A stretch of DNA of 9,551 nucleotides from Candidatus Hodarchaeota archaeon (GTDB lineage: Archaea; Asgardarchaeota; Heimdallarchaeia; Hodarchaeales; YT1-057): contig JAEOTI010000316.1 in the NCBI GenBank assembly GCA_016839955.1, positions 1-9,551 of the forward strand, written 5' to 3'. Below the pieces are notes generated by a model, which did no database searches, was not told the DNA's origin, and saw nothing but the letters and a program-made list of their open reading frames with translations. A program made the translations under genes and the position numbers. This document shows, in pieces, positions 6,304-9,551 of the stretch (within the stretch, counting starts at the first letter, position 1; each line of letters starts with the position of its first letter).

Positions 6304-7701
6304 GTGAGTCTTGCAGTGACAAATGCAAGAATATTGTCTATGACAAAGGGTCCTCTTATATTAAAGAATGCTACTCTTTGTGTAGAAGACGATAGGATTA
6401 CAGAAATAGGAGAAAATATTTCTGTTCCCCGGGGTACGGATCGAATTGATGGTTCAGGCAAAATTGTTCTTCCTGGATTAATTAATACGCATTCACATGC
6501 TGCTATGACTCTTTTAAGAGGTTACGCTGATGATTTAAAATTAGATGAATGGTTAAACAAGTGGATTTGGCCTTTAGAAGCAAAAATGACTCCTGAAGAT
6601 ATTTCTATAGGTGCGAAACTAGCTGCTGTGGAGGCAGCATTGTCTGGCTCTACTCTCTTGACTTCAATGTATTGGCATATAGTAGCTGAAGGAAAAGCAA
6701 TCGCAGAAGTAGGAATACGGGGGATGTTAGGACCACCCTGCGTAAGTTGGCGACATGAAGAATCTTTAACAGAAGCAAGAGAAGCAGCTAAGGAATTACA
6801 TGATAAATATGATGGACTTCTTCGAGTTGCTATGATGCCCCATGCCCCATACACTGTAGCACCTGATTTATTAAAAAAGATGAGAAATTTAACAAATGAG
6901 CTCAATAAACGATATGGATCGATGAAATCTCCGATTATAATGCATACTCATGTATCAGAGACGCAAGATGATTGGCAAAATACTCTAAATCAAGGTGAAA
7001 AATGGGAAAAAGAAGGAATTGATACAACTCCAATTACAGAATCTTCCAGCGTTGTTGAATACTTAAATCGTCTTGAAATGTTTGAGGATAACAATACTGG
7101 ACGTAGAGATTTTCTTGCGGCCCATTGTGTATGGCTATCTCAAAAAGATATCCAAATTATGAGAGACAATGAAGTAAAAATTGCTCACAATCCAGAAAGT
7201 AATCTAAAACTAGGTTCAGGTATTGCACCACTTCCAAAATCTGAAAAAGCAGGATTAACTATCGGTCTTGGTACAGATAGTTCATGCTCTAACAATACAT
7301 TAGATATGTTTAGGACAATGAAACTAACAGCTTTGCTTCATAAAGGGAACAATCTAGACCCTACTTTATTTCCAGCATATCGTGTTTTACAATTTGCAAC
7401 TGTTCAAGGAGCGAAAGCCCTACACTGGGATGATATTGGAACACTTGCAATTGGTAAGAAAGCTGACTTTATAACTGTAGATTTACGAAAACCACATCTC
7501 ACTCCGTTACATAACGAAATATCTCATCTTGTTTACGCTGCCTGTGGATCTGATATCTCTGAAACAGTAGTAAATGGACAATTGATAGTAAATAATAGTG
7601 AAATTCAAACAGTTGATGTTCCCAACCTTATTGAAGAAGCTGAAAGAACTAAAACCAAATTAATTCAGAAGATAAAGGATAGTGAACTACCCTTCAGTTA
7701 A
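6304..7701 (+). CDS. Amidohydrolase of the MTA/SAH/5'-deoxyadenosine deaminase family
   Basis: Enzymes of this family (MtaD/DadD) deaminate methylthioadenosine, S-adenosylhomocysteine or 5'-deoxyadenosine at a single metal site, giving the inosine analogues. Counting from the furthest in-frame start (TTG 6280, 473 residues), the metal ligands are H71 and H73 (NTHSH) and H224 in HTHVSE. E227 follows, then a third metal-site His in AHCVWL and the Asp in GLGTDSS. Family hallmarks LDEWLNKWIWPLE and MPHAPYTVAPDLL are present. I prefer GTG 6304 (465 residues): AGGTG at 6293-6297 is well spaced, and homologues begin only a few residues before the NARIL strand. GTG 6316, and TTG 6280 overlapping the peptidase stop, remain possible. 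BpsA nearby releases methylthioadenosine, which makes MTA a plausible substrate, but the choice among the three nucleosides is inference. Confidence 0.87.
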   Translation: MSLAVTNARILSMTKGPLILKNATLCVEDDRITEIGENISVPRGTDRIDGSGKIVLPGLINTHSHAAMTLLRGYADDLKLDEWLNKWIWPLEAKMTPEDISIGAKLAAVEAALSGSTLLTSMYWHIVAEGKAIAEVGIRGMLGPPCVSWRHEESLTEAREAAKELHDKYDGLLRVAMMPHAPYTVAPDLLKKMRNLTNELNKRYGSMKSPIIMHTHVSETQDDWQNTLNQGEKWEKEGIDTTPITESSSVVEYLNRLEMFEDNNTGRRDFLAAHCVWLSQKDIQIMRDNEVKIAHNPESNLKLGSGIAPLPKSEKAGLTIGLGTDSSCSNNTLDMFRTMKLTALLHKGNNLDPTLFPAYRVLQFATVQGAKALHWDDIGTLAIGKKADFITVDLRKPHLTPLHNEISHLVYAACGSDISETVVNGQLIVNNSEIQTVDVPNLIEEAERTKTKLIQKIKDSELPFS

Positions 7702-7721
7702 TTGAGAGGTTTCCTGCTTCC

Positions 7722-7949
7722 GTGACGAAACTTTATCAGCAGTCAACCTATCTCACTGATTTAGATATTATGAGCAAATCTCTTGGAAATGATATTTTAC
7801 CTCAAATTAATCCAATTTCTTCCTAGATGTATTCATTGCCGGGCAAAGTACAGTTGTCCGAACTCAAAACAAATGGGATTACATATGACTTGAGTAATCA
7901 ATCATTGAAAATTATTTTATTATTACGATCAGTTCAAAAAATAACTTAA
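7722..7949 (+). pseudogene. Possible AlaX-like (alanyl-tRNA editing) relic with an internal stop
   Basis: A GTG-started frame encodes TKLYQQSTYLTDLD, much like the opening of AlaX trans-editing proteins. It runs 34 codons to TAG at 7824-7826. The same frame continues past the stop for 40 codons to TAA at 7947-7949, and that part includes QLSELKTNGITYDL, resembling the stretch after the AlaX GGGQ motif. The Gly-rich motif itself is damaged and the downstream HxxxH metal site is absent, so no editing domain could form. GAGAGG at 7704-7709 is a distant SD. I read this as the decayed 5' end of an alaX-like gene. The match rests on short motifs recalled from memory and may be chance. Readthrough of the TAG would still give only 75 residues. 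Confidence 0.38.
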
Positions 7950-7978
7950 ACAGTTGTATTGATGTACTGTTATTTTTT
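7949..7978 (+). terminator. Hairpin plus T-run, possible terminator
   Basis: AACAGT (7949-7954) and ACTGTT (7966-7971) can form a 6-bp stem with an 11-nt loop, followed by A and six T. This fits a weak intrinsic terminator about 250 nt after the deaminase stop, or the terminator of the decayed gene in front of it. The long loop and low GC keep confidence modest. Confidence 0.3.
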
Positions 7979-8002
7979 ATTGACATATTAGATGGATTTC
8001 CT

Positions 8003-8176
8003 ATGGAGCTATTAATCAAAGCTCGTTGGTTGATTTCGAGTGATTTTAAGGTTGTTAAAAATCCTTTTATAGTAGTAAAGGGCGACAGAATTGTACAAAT
8101 ATATAAAAAAGATGAGATTCCTTACACGGTGGTGTCGTTACTGGCTTTTTTTTTCAATTTATTCGCAAACATCTGA
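8003..8176 (+). pseudogene. N-terminal fragment of a second amidohydrolase
   Basis: A 57-codon frame from ATG 8003 encodes LLIKARWLISSDFKVV and then IVVKGDRIVQI. This is the pattern of the N-terminal beta-sandwich of metal-dependent amidohydrolases, where a strand is followed by V-x-GDRI. After about residue 42 the sequence turns into an unrelated hydrophobic run (LLAFFFNLF, over the T9 tract) and stops at 8174-8176. The metal-binding HxH that should follow is missing in this frame, so no enzyme can be made. It is not a copy of the intact deaminase upstream, since the residues differ throughout. It is best read as the 5' remnant of a deleted gene. A small functional protein is possible but unlikely, and the SD is poor. 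Confidence 0.5.
8146..8154 (+). terminator. T9 tract, possible archaeal oligo-T terminator
   Basis: Nine consecutive T follow GGC, with more T-rich sequence after CAA. Archaeal RNA polymerase can terminate at oligo-T without a hairpin, so this could insulate the TPR gene from upstream transcription. It lies inside the amidohydrolase fragment, where the homology ends. Confidence 0.25.
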
Positions 8177-8281
8177 AGTATGCTAAATAGATCAATGCAT
8201 TTGTAAAATTCAATAAATTTCTCTGACTAAAAAACCAAATTTCTAAAATATTCTTCATCATTGACAACTGAAGGACCTAAG
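8177..8281 (+). promoter_or_regulatory. Probable promoter region of the TPR gene
   Basis: This AT-rich stretch between the amidohydrolase fragment and the TPR gene has no open frame of note. AATAAATTT near 8212-8220 would place a transcript start near 8242 and leave a 40-nt leader that includes the SD AAGGA (8271-8275). A second candidate, TAAAATATT at 8244-8252, would start transcription inside the SD and is less likely. Neither is more than composition and spacing. Confidence 0.25.
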
Positions 8282-9551
8282 ATGCCCCTTTCTAAACCTG
8301 TTACAGAAGCACGAACATTAAGAGAGGCTGGAAAGTTTATTGAAGCACTCTCTTTACTTGAAAGTTTCTTAAGAGAATTGAAACAAAATGAGCGTATTTT
8401 TCGTATAGAAGCGCTTAATGAGCAGAGTCAATGTTTATGGCAGCTTGGACATTGGTCAGAAGCCGAGATCCAAGCTCAAAAAGCACTCCACCTAGCAGAA
8501 ACACCTCCAGAAGATTTCAAGGGGCAGGGTAGTGCGCTGAATAATCTTGGTATAGTCTTTTGGTGGAGAGGTGATCTGAACCAGGCTGAAAATTATTATC
8601 TACGAAGTCTTACTATAAGGGAACAATTAGGTGATAAAAAAAATATTGCGGCTTCATTGAACAATCTAGGAGTAATATATCAACGACGGGGTGAACTGGG
8701 TCGTGCTAGGGATTTCCATCAACGAAGCCTTGCACTTAGAGAACAGATCGGTCATTTACAACACATCGCTGTATCCTTAGGAAATTTGGGAAATATCTTT
8801 TGGCAGCGGGGGGAGTTAGTTAAAGCAGAGGAATTTTTCAATAGAAGTTTGACCATAAAAGAGCAGATAGGGAACCCTGATAGCATTGCGATAGCTCTAA
8901 GCAATCTGGGATTACTTTATTGTCAACTAGGCAGATTGTTGAAAGCAGAAAAAATACTACGAAGAGCTCTTTCCATTAAAGAACAAATTGGCAATCCTCA
9001 ATCCATAGCTGAATCTCGATACCATCTCGTACGAGTTTTAATTTTACAAGAGTCAATAAATAGTGCCAAAGACCAAGTAAATTCATTATCCAAAATGGCA
9101 AAAGAGTCTAAATTACCTGATCTTACTACACGTTACTACCTCATTGCAGGACTATTAAAACTTAAACAAGGTGATTTGAATGAGGCATTAATCTTCGGAC
9201 GCAAAGCAAAAACTCAAGCAGAACAGATATCTCATTTTGAATTGGTAGTAGATAGTACACAGTTCCTGATGGAAGTTCTACTTCAATTATATTTATTTAA
9301 GGAAGATGAAGAATTAATTGTGCAATGTGAGACTCTACTTCGAGAATTGGAACTTTTATGTAAAAAGGAATTCCTTCATGGAATATTCGTTGAGTCAATA
9401 TTCTTACAAGGTCTTCTAAAACGAGCTGCTTTCGACATGAAGGGTGCAATGGAATTTTTTGAGCGAGCTGAACTGTTAGCAGATGAACGAGGCATAAAAA
9501 TGTTGGTTCAACGATCACGGAATGAAATAGGAAAGCTCCAGAAACAAATGG
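8282..9551 (+). CDS. Tetratricopeptide-repeat protein, C-terminus beyond the window
   Basis: The frame is open from ATG 8282 to the last base (423 codons visible), so the end is missing. The start is supported by AAGGA at 8271-8275, 6 nt ahead. Residues 9-75 are two less regular TPR helix pairs. Residues 86-245 hold four near-identical 40-residue units, each with LNNLG, a Gly-Glu/Asp-Leu turn, an Ala-Glu or Ala-Arg pair, RSL or RAL, and then KEQIG or REQIG. This is the TPR_12/kinesin-light-chain style. From about 246 to 423 the repeats degenerate but remain helical, with further units near 285-315 and 375-410. There is no signal peptide or membrane segment. Such arrays bind peptide partners. 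No enzymatic or DNA-binding domain is visible, though one could follow in the unseen part. The 120-bp period is also visible in the DNA. Confidence 0.88.
   Translation, partial: MPLSKPVTEARTLREAGKFIEALSLLESFLRELKQNERIFRIEALNEQSQCLWQLGHWSEAEIQAQKALHLAETPPEDFKGQGSALNNLGIVFWWRGDLNQAENYYLRSLTIREQLGDKKNIAASLNNLGVIYQRRGELGRARDFHQRSLALREQIGHLQHIAVSLGNLGNIFWQRGELVKAEEFFNRSLTIKEQIGNPDSIAIALSNLGLLYCQLGRLLKAEKILRRALSIKEQIGNPQSIAESRYHLVRVLILQESINSAKDQVNSLSKMAKESKLPDLTTRYYLIAGLLKLKQGDLNEALIFGRKAKTQAEQISHFELVVDSTQFLMEVLLQLYLFKEDEELIVQCETLLRELELLCKKEFLHGIFVESIFLQGLLKRAAFDMKGAMEFFERAELLADERGIKMLVQRSRNEIGKLQKQM

Noticed and set aside
6522..6905. A 127-codon open frame on the minus strand inside the deaminase gene
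   Set aside because: It mirrors a strongly conserved coding region, has no family features and no initiation signals, so it is a shadow frame.
7702..8281. tRNA or structured RNA gene in the long non-coding stretch
   Set aside because: No cloverleaf, T-loop GTTCRA context or long GC-rich stem was found; only one weak 6-bp hairpin is present.
8537..9016. CRISPR-like or satellite reading of the 120-bp period
   Set aside because: The period equals three 40-residue TPR units worth of codons per 360 bp with the reading frame intact throughout; there are no constant repeats with variable spacers.
1..9551. Mobile element or defence island
   Set aside because: No transposase, integrase, terminal inverted repeats, nuclease or toxin-like gene was seen; composition looks even across the window.

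Overview
The window looks like archaeal chromosomal DNA. It is AT-rich, has TATA-like boxes about 26 nt ahead of SD-less starts, and encodes a branched-chain polyamine synthase (BpsA, formerly DUF43) and an M42 TET-type aminopeptidase. The 40-residue TPR protein at the right edge and the mixed archaeal/bacterial gene content would fit an Asgard-type lineage, but that placement is inference. No rRNA, tRNA, CRISPR array or intact transposon was seen.

Layout. (A) 174-2397, plus strand, a compact operon: a small Cys-rich protein of unknown function, BpsA with an N-terminal winged helix and an extra C-terminal Cys4 ribbon, then two adjacent YlbF/YmcA-family helical proteins. (B) 2394-5098, minus strand, convergent with A and overlapping it by 4 nt at the stop codons: a very short FtsX-type permease, its LolD/MacB-type ATPase, and a fold-III PLP amino-acid decarboxylase. 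(C) 5099-5209, a divergent promoter region with TATA-like boxes for both directions and four copies of a TTAGAGAGG motif. (D) 5210-7701, plus strand: an M42 metallopeptidase followed by an SAH/MTA/5'-deoxyadenosine deaminase-type amidohydrolase. (E) 7702-8281, about 580 nt with no intact gene. It holds two apparent gene relics (an AlaX-like start with an in-frame stop, and the N-terminal strand domain of another amidohydrolase), a weak hairpin plus T-run and a T9 tract. (F) 8282 to the window edge: an open-ended TPR protein.

How it may work together (inference). BpsA transfers aminopropyl groups from decarboxylated SAM and releases methylthioadenosine. The deaminase at 6304-7701 belongs to a family that deaminates methylthioadenosine, SAH and 5'-deoxyadenosine, so it could recycle that by-product. 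The fold-III decarboxylase resembles ornithine/diaminopimelate decarboxylases but has Gln where those use Asp or Glu to read the distal amine, so its substrate is open. The genes are not one operon, and the polyamine theme should be treated as a hypothesis.

The least explained items are the Cys4-tailed BpsA with its Cys-rich and YlbF companions, the decarboxylase tied to a minimal FtsX transporter, and the repeat-bearing divergent promoter.
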